A DNA stretch of 64,000 nt from Arcobacter roscoffensis. Its GTDB lineage: Bacteria > Campylobacterota > Campylobacteria > Campylobacterales > Arcobacteraceae. Positions 35,404-43,523 of the stretch are shown here, piece by piece. The stretch lies in the NCBI RefSeq assembly GCF_024267655.1, contig NZ_CP100595.1, forward strand, positions 2,542,001-2,606,000. Reading direction: 5' to 3'. A program made the translations under genes and the position numbers. The notes under the pieces were generated by a model. That model saw nothing but the letters and a program-made list of their open reading frames with translations, searched no databases and was not told the DNA's origin. Position 1 is the stretch's first letter. The number at the start of each line of letters is the position of its first letter.

Positions 35404-35838
35404 TTAATATTTATATCCCGCACCAGGTTGTGCTAACTTCCAAGTTGATTTTGCTTCATGAGCTTGTTGTAAAGCTCTAATTGCAAACTTACAAGCTCTA
35501 TGAGCTGCGAAATTTGTTTCTAAAACTGTTTTAGATTTTTTACCTTTAAAAGTTTTAGGATTAACCTCTTTTGCACCTGTTTTAATTGCTTCTTCAACAG
35601 CTACAATAATTCCTGAGTTATTAACACCTAATCTTCTAAATTCTAATCCCTCTTTTTGAGAAATAGTATTATATTTTTTTGCAGTTGCAATTACATTTTT
35701 AATACCATTTTTTTCAACGCTACAAACTTTTTCAATGTCAATTTTTGAAGCCATTTCAGGAGCTGAAGGAGTCTTTGCACAAGCACTAATAGCAAATGCA
35801 GCTGTTAAAGCTAATGATAAATTTAATAATCTTTTCAT
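35404..35838 (-). CDS. Small lipoprotein of the sox cluster (possible SoxK-like SoxAX partner)
   Basis: A 144-residue protein with a lipobox at the end of its signal peptide (LTAAFAISACAK). After lipidation the mature part is helical and basic, with LEFRRLGVNNSGIIVAVEEAIKTG and AAHRACKFAIRALQQAHEAK. The latter recalls the Ala-rich repeating helices of small SoxAX-binding proteins (SoxK/SAXB), which also lie near soxA. That link is inference from pattern and position. The gene starts 12 bases after soxA. Confidence 0.6.
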   Translation of the reverse strand: MKRLLNLSLALTAAFAISACAKTPSAPEMASKIDIEKVCSVEKNGIKNVIATAKKYNTISQKEGLEFRRLGVNNSGIIVAVEEAIKTGAKEVNPKTFKGKKSKTVLETNFAAHRACKFAIRALQQAHEAKSTWKLAQPGAGYKY

Positions 35839-35850
35839 AATAATCCCTTC

Positions 35851-36786
35851 TTACTTTCTAATATCTGGGCCATCAACTGGCATTCCATTTGACATATAAG
35901 CCATAAAGTATAATAACTCTTTCATTTCTTTTGATTCAGTTCCTGGAGGTACTTGACCTTGATCTTTTACACATCCTGCCATTCTTCTTTCTAAAGTTCC
36001 TAAACCATCATTAGAAGGACTTGCTGCGCCCCATTTTAATCTATAAACTGGGAAGTGAGATGTTTGACCTAATAATTGAGATAAACTCTCATTTCTAACT
36101 CTTTGCCCTGCTCCTTGAACATGACAAGTTGCACAAGAAAGTTTTAAGTAACCTTTTTGAGAATAGTAATACTCTTTTCCTCTTTCATAAGCATCAGCTG
36201 CTGCTTTACTATCAATTTGAATATTTACTTTTTTTTCTGAATCTCTTGATTCATTTGCAAAATAAGCTTGCAAGTGAGCCATTTTACCTTTTTTTGTTTT
36301 CCAAGGCTTTTCTCCATTATCTTTAAGACAAGTATTTACAGCAGAAGTTAAAGATACAACTTCTTTTTTCTTATCATCAAAATATGGATAATCTCCAACT
36401 ACATCTGGGTTAGGAAAACAGTTTTTAAATGATTTACCATTTGCAAAAGGTTTATTATATAACTCTTCTCCATTCTCTAAAAACTCTTCATATGGAGGAA
36501 ATTCATTTATCTCTTCATATGAAACTTTTCCATTTTTAGAAAAAGCATAGTTTCCTTTAGAGAAGTCTTCATGCTTTAGACCACTTATGATGTTATTTTT
36601 TAATTCATCATCAGTTGAATACGGGAAAAATGTATTTTTATTTCCATAAGGATCTTTGAACTTTGCTTCAAAATAATCAATTAAAGCAAGTCTATCTTTT
36701 TCAGCTTGAGCATTAAAATCAGCTGCATTTAAAGCACATGATGTAAGTGCTACGAACGCAGTTGTTTTAGCAATTTTTAATAACAT
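35851..36786 (-). CDS. soxA: SoxA, haem subunit of the SoxAX thiosulfate-loading enzyme
   Basis: A 311-residue periplasmic cytochrome. A signal peptide (FVALTSCALNAADF) is followed by the diagnostic fold: one haem site LSCATCHVQGAGQRV and, near the C terminus, MAGCVKDQGQVPPGTESKEM with the Cys ligand expected as a persulfide in SoxA. Here only one CxxCH is present, as in single-haem SoxA proteins. With SoxX it joins thiosulfate to SoxY. Confidence 0.9.
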   Translation of the reverse strand: MLLKIAKTTAFVALTSCALNAADFNAQAEKDRLALIDYFEAKFKDPYGNKNTFFPYSTDDELKNNIISGLKHEDFSKGNYAFSKNGKVSYEEINEFPPYEEFLENGEELYNKPFANGKSFKNCFPNPDVVGDYPYFDDKKKEVVSLTSAVNTCLKDNGEKPWKTKKGKMAHLQAYFANESRDSEKKVNIQIDSKAAADAYERGKEYYYSQKGYLKLSCATCHVQGAGQRVRNESLSQLLGQTSHFPVYRLKWGAASPSNDGLGTLERRMAGCVKDQGQVPPGTESKEMKELLYFMAYMSNGMPVDGPDIRK

Positions 36787-36802
36787 AATCTCTCCTTAGG
36801 TT

Positions 36803-36831
36803 TAGTAAGTTACTTTTAAAGTAACTTACTA
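36803..36831 (-). repeat. Long hairpin between soxZ and soxA
   Basis: TAGTAAGTTACTTT (36803-36816) and AAAGTAACTTACTA (36818-36831) are perfect 14-base arms. The stop codon of soxZ lies in it or next to it and the soxA ribosome binding site follows shortly after. No T run, so more likely an mRNA-stability or processing element that sets SoxYZ:SoxAX levels. Confidence 0.55.
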
Positions 36832-37146
36832 TTTAATCTTACTTGAATCAGTTCTTGAGTCACCTTTTAAATCTACCCAAGAAATCTCAACTTTATCACC
36901 TTTTTTAGCACCAACTGCATCTGCATTAAACTTAAATTTTAAGTATGGATTTTTAGATAAGAATTGAGAAGTTGAAGCTTCAAATACGATCTTATCATTT
37001 ACTTTTGCAGTTAAATAAGTGATGAAATTAGCTTCTTTTTTTGCTCTTTCTGCTTCTTGGTAACTTAACATTGCATGTTTAGCCATAGCTTTAACAGTTA
37101 CAACACCTTTTTTTAATTTTGCTTTAATTCTAGTTTTACCAGCCAT
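36829..37146 (-). CDS. soxZ: SoxZ, sulfur-carrier complex subunit
   Basis: A 105-residue beta-sandwich protein: MAGKTRIKAKLKKGVVTVKAMAKHAM, then ISWVDLKGDSRTDSSKIK at the C terminus, the SoxZ pattern. It partners SoxY and has no signal peptide, so it would be co-exported through the Tat signal of SoxY. The gene lies 65 bases after soxY; the spacer is pyrimidine-rich on the plus strand and shows no clear signal. Confidence 0.9.
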   Translation of the reverse strand: MAGKTRIKAKLKKGVVTVKAMAKHAMLSYQEAERAKKEANFITYLTAKVNDKIVFEASTSQFLSKNPYLKFKFNADAVGAKKGDKVEISWVDLKGDSRTDSSKIK

Positions 37147-37211
37147 TTTTATTCCTTTTTTATTTCTTTTTTTCTTTTAGCTTTTAAATTTTTTTAGTAG
37201 TTGGGGTTAAA

Positions 37212-37661
37212 TCAACCTCCACATCCACCAATTGTAACTTTTACTAATTTTGAATCTGCGTATAATTTTCCATTTTCTTCAACAACTGCTGTTACAGTTC
37301 CTGTTTTAGCCATTTTGATTCTAATTGAATAATCAATAATTCCACCTTGTGGTACTGTAAATACAGCTACTGCACTTTCTGGGTTTGCATCTTGGAATAC
37401 AGCTACTTTAGAACCAGCTAGTTTTGAAGAAACAGTAACAGGAATAACTGCACCATTTTCAGCAATATCAGGAGCTTTTAATTTTACCTTACCTTTAGTA
37501 GTAGCCGACGTACCAAAGATTTCATTCATAGCTTCATCAACTTTTGTTGCAGTCCAAGCTTTAGGTTTTGTTTCTCTAAAGTTAACAGCACTTAAAGTTG
37601 AAGGTGCCATTGATAATGCTAATGCTCCTAATCCGAATCCTAAAAAATTTCTTCTATTCAT
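37212..37661 (-). CDS. soxY: SoxY, thiosulfate carrier protein
   Basis: A 149-residue protein with a twin-arginine signal (NRRNFLGFGLGALALSM) and the required C-terminal swinging arm VTIGGCGG, whose Cys carries the sulfur intermediate. The core includes GKVKLKAPDIAENGAVIPVTV. It forms SoxYZ with the next gene product. A good ribosome binding site (AAAGGAAT) precedes the ATG. Confidence 0.97.
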   Translation of the reverse strand: MNRRNFLGFGLGALALSMAPSTLSAVNFRETKPKAWTATKVDEAMNEIFGTSATTKGKVKLKAPDIAENGAVIPVTVSSKLAGSKVAVFQDANPESAVAVFTVPQGGIIDYSIRIKMAKTGTVTAVVEENGKLYADSKLVKVTIGGCGG

Positions 37662-37677
37662 AATTTATTCCTTTTCT

Positions 37678-38028
37678 TTATTTAATTGTTTTTAAAAATG
37701 CTACAACAGCTTTAATTTCACTATCACTTAACCATCCATTTTTACCAAATGCAGGCATTGCAGAAATTGGGTTTGTTGTATATGGGTCATAAACCTTGTC
37801 ATATAAAGCCTCATCCGGCCAGTATTGTAAAGCTTGAAGTTCTGGTCCCATACTTCCTGGTCCATCAACATTCATACCTTTTATTCCATGACATGCAAGA
37901 CAATTACCTTTATTTTTTGTCATAAAGATTTCTTTACCTTGCTTAATTAAAGCGTCATTTGCTACTGCACCAGTAAAACAAACTGTACTAAGAGCTGATG
38001 CAATTAGTAGTTTTTTAACTATCTTCAT
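37678..38028 (-). CDS. soxX: SoxX, monohaem cytochrome of SoxAX
   Basis: A 116-residue cytochrome c with a signal peptide (LIASALSTVCFTGAVAND), haem site NCLACHGIKGM and the Met-ligand region ISAMPAFGKNGWLSDSEIKAVVAFLKTI. The GPGSMGPELQAL segment is typical of SoxX. It pairs with SoxA to load thiosulfate on SoxY. Confidence 0.9.
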   Translation of the reverse strand: MKIVKKLLIASALSTVCFTGAVANDALIKQGKEIFMTKNKGNCLACHGIKGMNVDGPGSMGPELQALQYWPDEALYDKVYDPYTTNPISAMPAFGKNGWLSDSEIKAVVAFLKTIK

Positions 38029-38039
38029 TCCTTACCCCT

Positions 38040-39221
38040 TTATTTGCTTGCGTTGATCATATAATCAACAACTTTTTTGAACTCTTCATCAGATAAATGC
38101 ATAGCACCACCTTTAGGAGGCATTGCGTTTATACCTTTGATACTATTATTATACACTGCTTCTTTGCCTTTTGCAAGTACAGAAGCCCATGCTTCTTTAT
38201 CACCAACAACAGGAGCACCTATTACTTTATTTCCATGACAAGCAGCACAAGAAGTCTCATAAGCTTGTTTAGCTTTTGGATCAGCTACACTACCTTTTTG
38301 TTCTGGAAGTTTCCAGAATCTTTCAGTAGATGCAGGTGGTTCAAAATCACTTAATTCATTTTTAATTCTAAGAACAGGAACTTTACCTTTGATACAATCT
38401 TTCATACATCTAGTACCAGTACCATAGTTTTTAGGATCACTTAAAAATGCTCTCATGTTCTCAACTGCTTGCTTAGGATCTTTAGTATTCACATTTGGAT
38501 AAAAACCATCTTCATTTGGCATTTTGATTTTTAAGAATTTTTCTCTATCAAGCACATACTCTTCATCTAACTCTTCGCCATCAATCTCAATACCATTTTC
38601 CATTAATAAATATGCTGTAATTGCATAAACTTCACTATTAGTTAATGATTTTGGATGATTAAATGGCATAGCATCTTTTATATACCAAAAAAGTGTACTT
38701 GCATATGGCCAATATGTTCCAATAACCTTAGAAGGACCTTCAGGACTTGGGTTTTCATCTGCCGGGTTTAATAATTGTTTACTTAAAGAGGCAGTTGATG
38801 CTTCACCAATAGATAAAGGAGGATAACCTTTTCCACCAGCAGCAAACTCACCATGACACATTGTACATTGTGATTCATATAATTCAATACCTAATTCAAC
38901 AGAACCTTCAGCTTTTTTTGCTTTTCCATTTTCTAATACAGGTTTTCCATGTTTCATGTCATATTCAGGAAGTCCTGTTCCATCTGGCATAACATCAGTA
39001 TTCCATACAGCTAATTCACTTTTTGTAGCAGTTCTGAAATGATTGAAGTTTTTAACTTTTTGTGTGTTTACATGATAAGATGTATATTTACCATCTTTTA
39101 CTTCATATTTTATAGCTCCATCTACAACTTTTTCACTTGCAAACGATGACGTTAATAATGCAGAAGCAGCTATTAAACCTAATAAAGTCTTTTTAAGCTT
39201 TGTGTTTTCTAATGTGAACAT
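38040..39221 (-). CDS. soxD: SoxD-type dihaem cytochrome c
   Basis: A 393-residue exported protein with two haem sites, CTMCHGEFAAGG near residue 114 and CAACHGNKVIG near residue 326, with axial Met candidates in DAMPFNHPK and INAMPPKGG. It acts with SoxC as sulfane dehydrogenase. Its start overlaps the soxC end by 29 bases, but a strong GGGGAGG ribosome binding site just before the ATG supports it, and a signal peptide follows. Confidence 0.85.
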   Translation of the reverse strand: MFTLENTKLKKTLLGLIAASALLTSSFASEKVVDGAIKYEVKDGKYTSYHVNTQKVKNFNHFRTATKSELAVWNTDVMPDGTGLPEYDMKHGKPVLENGKAKKAEGSVELGIELYESQCTMCHGEFAAGGKGYPPLSIGEASTASLSKQLLNPADENPSPEGPSKVIGTYWPYASTLFWYIKDAMPFNHPKSLTNSEVYAITAYLLMENGIEIDGEELDEEYVLDREKFLKIKMPNEDGFYPNVNTKDPKQAVENMRAFLSDPKNYGTGTRCMKDCIKGKVPVLRIKNELSDFEPPASTERFWKLPEQKGSVADPKAKQAYETSCAACHGNKVIGAPVVGDKEAWASVLAKGKEAVYNNSIKGINAMPPKGGAMHLSDEEFKKVVDYMINASK

Positions 39222-40524
39222 TATTAACCTCCCCTTTAGAATTAACTTCCCAAGTTACCATACCGTTTCTGTGGTAGATATTTTCAACACCAACAACAGA
39301 TGTTTCTTGATCAATTGTAGGTTGTACATTTCCTGTATCATCAACAGCTCTACTTGTTAATAATATAGGTTTTCCATCCCACTTATAAATATAACTAAAT
39401 CTAGTCCATGCTTTTGGTAAAACTAAACCTTTTAAGCTAGCTTCAACCCAGTTATCTCCACCATCAAGTGAGATATCAACATGTTTAATTGTTCCCTGAC
39501 CAGACCAAGCAATACCTTGAATTTCAACCATATCACCTTTTTTAAGATTAGTCCATGGCTTCTCAGGACATGGAGAAGTGATAACTGAGTTTACTTCATT
39601 TATCCAGAAGAACTGTATAGCTTTTCCTGACTTTTGAAGCATTGTATATTTTGATGTTTCTTCTTTTGCATGCCATGGTTTATCAGAAAACTCTAATCTT
39701 CTTAACCATTTAGTATTTAAGTTACCTTCCCAACCTGGTACTAATAATCTTAAAGGATATCCTTGCTCAGCCCTTAAAGCTTCACCATTTTGTCCCCATA
39801 CAAGCATTGCATCATCTAAAGCTTTTTCCACAGGTATAGTTCTAGGATTTGTAGCATTATCACTACCTTCTGCTAACATCCATAAGGCATCTTTTTCTAA
39901 ACCAATATCTTCAAGAACAGTTTTAAGCATTACACCTGTCCATTCAGCTTGACTCATCATACCTTTCATAAATTGTAAATTATTAAATTGAGGTCCTCTC
40001 CATCCTGTACTTCCATTTGCAGGACACTCAATAAAGTAAATTCTACTTTCACTTGGGTATTTTTTTATATCATCTAAAGTTAAAACAACTTCTTTTTTAA
40101 CTTTACCATGAATCATTAATCTAAATTCTTTAGGATCAACGTGTGCTGTACCACCATGGTTTCTAGTAAAGAATAAACCATTAGGAACTATAATTCCATC
40201 TAATTCATGAAGCGGACACATAGATACAGTTGCGTATTTATCACCTGAAGATAAAAGTTCAGTAGTTCTTCTAACAACATTATGTTCATAAGGAGATGGT
40301 ACTCCATATGGATATTTATCAGTTTTGTCACCAAGCTTTATTCCCCAAGGGGCTTCATTCATAATAGCTGGATCATCTGCTCTTGCTTCAACAGGACCTA
40401 AAACACTAGCAGCTGCAATAGCACCAGCTGAATATGCTGTTTTTCTAAAAAAATCTCTTCTACTTAGTTTCTCATTTGAAACGTCTAAAGCTTTTTCAGA
40501 ATTCTTACTTGCTTTCGTCATCAT
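39193..40524 (-). CDS. soxC: SoxC, molybdopterin sulfane dehydrogenase subunit
   Basis: About 443 residues of the sulfite oxidase family. I set the start at the tandem ATGs (40524/40521) because GGAGG sits just upstream; the longer frame to 40575 has no such site. The Tat signal is LSRRDFFRKTAYSAGAIAAA. The Moco ligand Cys is in YFIECPANGSTGWRG, and WLRRLEFSDKPW and WSGQGTIKHVDISLDGGDNW mark the dimer domain. With SoxD it oxidises the SoxY-bound sulfane. First gene of the sox cluster. Confidence 0.93.
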   Translation of the reverse strand: MMTKASKNSEKALDVSNEKLSRRDFFRKTAYSAGAIAAASVLGPVEARADDPAIMNEAPWGIKLGDKTDKYPYGVPSPYEHNVVRRTTELLSSGDKYATVSMCPLHELDGIIVPNGLFFTRNHGGTAHVDPKEFRLMIHGKVKKEVVLTLDDIKKYPSESRIYFIECPANGSTGWRGPQFNNLQFMKGMMSQAEWTGVMLKTVLEDIGLEKDALWMLAEGSDNATNPRTIPVEKALDDAMLVWGQNGEALRAEQGYPLRLLVPGWEGNLNTKWLRRLEFSDKPWHAKEETSKYTMLQKSGKAIQFFWINEVNSVITSPCPEKPWTNLKKGDMVEIQGIAWSGQGTIKHVDISLDGGDNWVEASLKGLVLPKAWTRFSYIYKWDGKPILLTSRAVDDTGNVQPTIDQETSVVGVENIYHRNGMVTWEVNSKGEVNNVHIRKHKA

Positions 40525-40540
40525 TCCTCCTTCTATAATA

Positions 40541-40561
40541 TTGGTATTTTCATTATACCAA
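40541..40561 (-). promoter_or_regulatory. soxC-proximal promoter with overlapping inverted repeat
   Basis: TTGGTAT (40541-40547) and ATACCAA (40555-40561), 7-base spacer, forming a perfect dyad that encloses a TATAAT -10 (40553-40558, minus strand). The position suits a repressor operator controlling the sox genes. Confidence 0.5.
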
Positions 40562-40667
40562 GACAAACATTCCAATTATAGGTTGCCATGTCTTAATTAA
40601 AACTAAATATCTAAATATAAAAAATTCTTATACATAGATATAACCAGCCTATTATTACTATATCATA

Positions 40668-40694
40668 TAGTTATCATAACTAAGATTTATTATA
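40668..40694 (-). promoter_or_regulatory. Upstream sox promoter candidate with palindrome at the start site
   Basis: A TATAAT element (40689-40694, minus strand) is followed about 7 bases later by TAGTTAT-C-ATAACTA (40668-40682), a 7-bp perfect dyad that would span the transcription start. It would give a leader of about 140 bases to soxC. Confidence 0.4.
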
Positions 40695-40875
40695 AAATCA
40701 ATAATAGCATATAAATAGCTGTAAATACTAGTTTTTACAAGATTAAACAGAATTTTTTATATTTATGATAATTTTCATTTATTAATAGTTGTATAAAAAA
40801 TATTTTTAGAAAAATAAATAATATTTTATAATTTGAGAATTTTTGTAACATTTTAAGATTTATTAGATTAGAAAC

Positions 40876-40907
40876 CTTAAAATCTGAATATCTATTCAGG
40901 TTTTAAG
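40876..40907. terminator. Long hairpin downstream of recN
   Basis: CTTAAAATCTGAATA (40876-40890) and TATTCAGGTTTTAAG (40893-40907) form a 15-bp stem with one G-T position. It may end the recN transcript (minus strand), although the T run is weak; an operator role for sox is an alternative. Confidence 0.45.
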
Positions 40908-40956
40908 ATGACATTAATAAATGTAATTTATATAAAGTTGACTGGTAAAATAAAAG

Positions 40957-42486
40957 TTATTTTAATAAGTTCTTAGCAAATTTAACTGCTTCTTCTGTTA
41001 TCTTTTCACCACTAATCATTCTTGATATTTCATTTATTCTACCTTGATTATCAAGTTTTTTTACCAGTGATTTTCCATCTTTTTTATCCACCAAAAAGTG
41101 TTGATTTGAAGAAGATGTAAGTTGGGGCTGATGAGAAATTGCAAAAATTTGATAAGATTTTGCAAGTTTTGTAAGTACCTTTGAGATTGCTTCACTCTCT
41201 TTTCCACTTAGATTAGCATCAATTTCATCTAAAAATAAAACTCCATTATCTACAATATCAAATTCACTCATAGAAGTAAGTAAAGCTAGCCTCAATCTAT
41301 TAAATTCACCTGAACTTATCGTCTCTAGGCTAACTCCTGCAAGTTCAAATTTTATTAAATCAACCCCAGTTTTATCTAGTTCTTTTTCTTCAAATAAGAT
41401 TTTTGCATTGTTTAAATATAAATCTTTTAAATATTTATTGATTTTCTCTTCTAGTAGTAAACTTACTTTTTTTCTACTATCACTTAAATCAAGAGCTAGT
41501 ACTTTAATACTGTTTTGTAATTCATCTTGTTTTTTGATAAGTTTAGTTTTTTCAAAACTTATGTTTTCATAGGATTCCAACTCTTTTATTTTTTCTTCTT
41601 TATATTCTAAACACTCTTTTATAGAGCCAAATCTTTTTTGTAAAGAAGCTAGTTTTTCTATTCTATCTAATACATTTTCTATATCTATATCTTCTAACTC
41701 GTATAAAGAGTCATTAAACTTTTCAAAAATATTAGTTAATTCATTCATAGTATCATCAAAGAAACTACTGTCAACTTCTAAAAGTTCTAATGCATTATTA
41801 ACAGCTGAATTGTAATTTAAAACTAAAGAGGCATCTTTTATAGCATCTTCAAGTTTATCTTTTTTTGCAAGCTTTTTTTTAATTTCATTCAAGTCATCAT
41901 ATTCTTCAATCTTGGGATTAATTGATTCTATTTTATCAATCTCGAATTTTGCAAACTCTTTTAAATCTTCAAGTTTTGATTCATCACTATAAATTTTTTC
42001 TAGTTTAAGATTTACTTCTTTTAACTCTTTATACAAAGAATCAAATTTTTCTTTTTTATTTATAAAATCTTTATCTTTTTTAATGGCTAAAGTATCTAAA
42101 AAGTTGATTAATTTAGTACTTTGGAAATCACTAGTATCTTTTAGATTTAAATGCTTTATTAGTTTTGAACTAAACTCATTAAGTTTCTTTTTTGAGATTG
42201 TTTGATTGTTTAGAAAAAATCTAACTTTTTCTTTTTTAATAGTTTTTATAACTATATCATCCTCAATAGAAATATCAAAAGCTTCATTTTTTATATTTGA
42301 ATTTGTAAGTGTAACTTCACCTAATTTTGATTTTACATCACTTAAAGAAAAAAGTGAAAGTATTGCTTCCATCAAAATAGATTTACCAGCTCCACTTGGA
42401 CCTGTAAATACATTTAAGCCATTTTGAAAATTAAGCTCAACCTTCTCAAAAGATAAACAATTTTCTAAGTAAACTCTATCAATCAT
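40957..42486 (-). CDS. recN: DNA repair protein RecN
   Basis: A 509-residue SMC-like ATPase for double-strand break repair. Walker A is FTGPSGAGKSILMEAIL. A long central coiled coil covers about residues 140-370. The signature and Walker B are TISSGEFNRLRLALL and VLFLDEIDANLSGKE, and the His switch is FAISHQPQL. It is somewhat shorter than the usual ~550 residues, as in other Campylobacterota. It starts directly after nadK (adjacent bases), an arrangement seen in many bacteria. Confidence 0.93.
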   Translation of the reverse strand: MIDRVYLENCLSFEKVELNFQNGLNVFTGPSGAGKSILMEAILSLFSLSDVKSKLGEVTLTNSNIKNEAFDISIEDDIVIKTIKKEKVRFFLNNQTISKKKLNEFSSKLIKHLNLKDTSDFQSTKLINFLDTLAIKKDKDFINKKEKFDSLYKELKEVNLKLEKIYSDESKLEDLKEFAKFEIDKIESINPKIEEYDDLNEIKKKLAKKDKLEDAIKDASLVLNYNSAVNNALELLEVDSSFFDDTMNELTNIFEKFNDSLYELEDIDIENVLDRIEKLASLQKRFGSIKECLEYKEEKIKELESYENISFEKTKLIKKQDELQNSIKVLALDLSDSRKKVSLLLEEKINKYLKDLYLNNAKILFEEKELDKTGVDLIKFELAGVSLETISSGEFNRLRLALLTSMSEFDIVDNGVLFLDEIDANLSGKESEAISKVLTKLAKSYQIFAISHQPQLTSSSNQHFLVDKKDGKSLVKKLDNQGRINEISRMISGEKITEEAVKFAKNLLK

Positions 42487-43352
42487 TAGTTACCCCATCT
42501 TAACTTTTCATTTAATACATCAAAATAGTTTCGCTCTGTTCTATGAATAAGTCTTGCATTGTCTTGTGCAATCTTTATTTTAATAGAATCATTTTGTCCG
42601 ATTTCATAAATATCTTGACCATCTACAATAATAACTGCACCTTGATTATCTGAAATAGTAAACTCAATTTCAAAATCAGCGGGCATTACTAATGGTCTTT
42701 GAGTTAAAGAGTGAGGAGCAACAGGTGTTATAATAAAAGCTTCTGTTAATGGATATACTAAAGGACCTCCAGCTGAAAGATTATAAGCAGTAGAGCCTGT
42801 TGGAGTAGAGATAATAACTCCATCCCCATAATAAGAATTAAAAGGTTTACCATCAATTTTTGCATCAATAGAAATCATTGAAGAAATAGATTTTCTTGAG
42901 ATAACAATATCATTAAAAGCTACAAAACTATTTAAATTTAAATTACCTTCTATCATCATTCTATTATCAATTCTATAATTTTCTTTTTTGAAGTTAGTTA
43001 AAAAATTTTCTAATTCATCCATATTAATATCTGTTAAAAAACCTAATGTACCTAAGTTTATACCCAATATTGGAATATTATGTTTAAAAGATCTTCTTAC
43101 AACTGATAAAAGAGTACCATCTCCACCAACAGAAACAAGAAAATCAACTTTATTACATAAGCTATTTAAACTAAATCCATCAAAATCAATCATTTTTGCC
43201 GAATTGTATTCTAGATAAGTTTCAATTCCTATATCATTAAATATTCTTTTTATTTCTAAGTATTCTTCTTTTAGTTCAGGACTTGAAGGTCTTAAAACTA
43301 CTCCAGCACTTTTTACATTTTCTAATAAATTAAGACTTTTTTTTAATTTCAA
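42486..43352 (-). CDS. nadK: NAD kinase
   Basis: A 288-residue enzyme phosphorylating NAD to NADP. The GGDG motif (LVSVGGDGTLLSVVRR), NLGTLGFLTDI and the glycine-rich catalytic region GVIISTPTGSTAYNLSAGGPLVYP are all intact, and APHSLTQRPLVMP is present. The N terminus is free of extensions. recN follows immediately. Confidence 0.95.
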   Translation of the reverse strand: MKLKKSLNLLENVKSAGVVLRPSSPELKEEYLEIKRIFNDIGIETYLEYNSAKMIDFDGFSLNSLCNKVDFLVSVGGDGTLLSVVRRSFKHNIPILGINLGTLGFLTDINMDELENFLTNFKKENYRIDNRMMIEGNLNLNSFVAFNDIVISRKSISSMISIDAKIDGKPFNSYYGDGVIISTPTGSTAYNLSAGGPLVYPLTEAFIITPVAPHSLTQRPLVMPADFEIEFTISDNQGAVIIVDGQDIYEIGQNDSIKIKIAQDNARLIHRTERNYFDVLNEKLRWGN

Positions 43353-43458
43353 TTTTTATCCTAACAAAGATATATTTTTAGGATTTTATCATAATTATAT
43401 TATGAAGAGTATTATAATTACAAATTGCAATATTTTTATTGGTATTTTTAGTATATAA

Positions 43459-43492
43459 AAAAAGGGAAGTATGAAAACATACTCCCCTTTTT
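43459..43492 (-). terminator. Intrinsic terminator of fusA
   Basis: A 15-bp stem with one mismatch, from AAAAGGGGAGTATG to CATACTTCCCTTTT on the minus strand around a TTTT loop, is followed by further Ts, 32 bases past the fusA stop. It ends the rpsL-rpsG-fusA unit. Confidence 0.8.
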
Positions 43493-43523
43493 ATTTTTGA
43501 TAGAATTAACTAATTAGTTAATA

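Larger units (their letters stand above)
40525..40956. other. Non-coding region upstream of the sox cluster
   Basis: This 430-base gap is very AT-rich with no supported gene. It holds two -10-like elements with inverted repeats (40541-40561 and 40668-40694) and a long hairpin (40876-40907) between recN and soxC. Nothing else was recognised. Confidence 0.6.
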
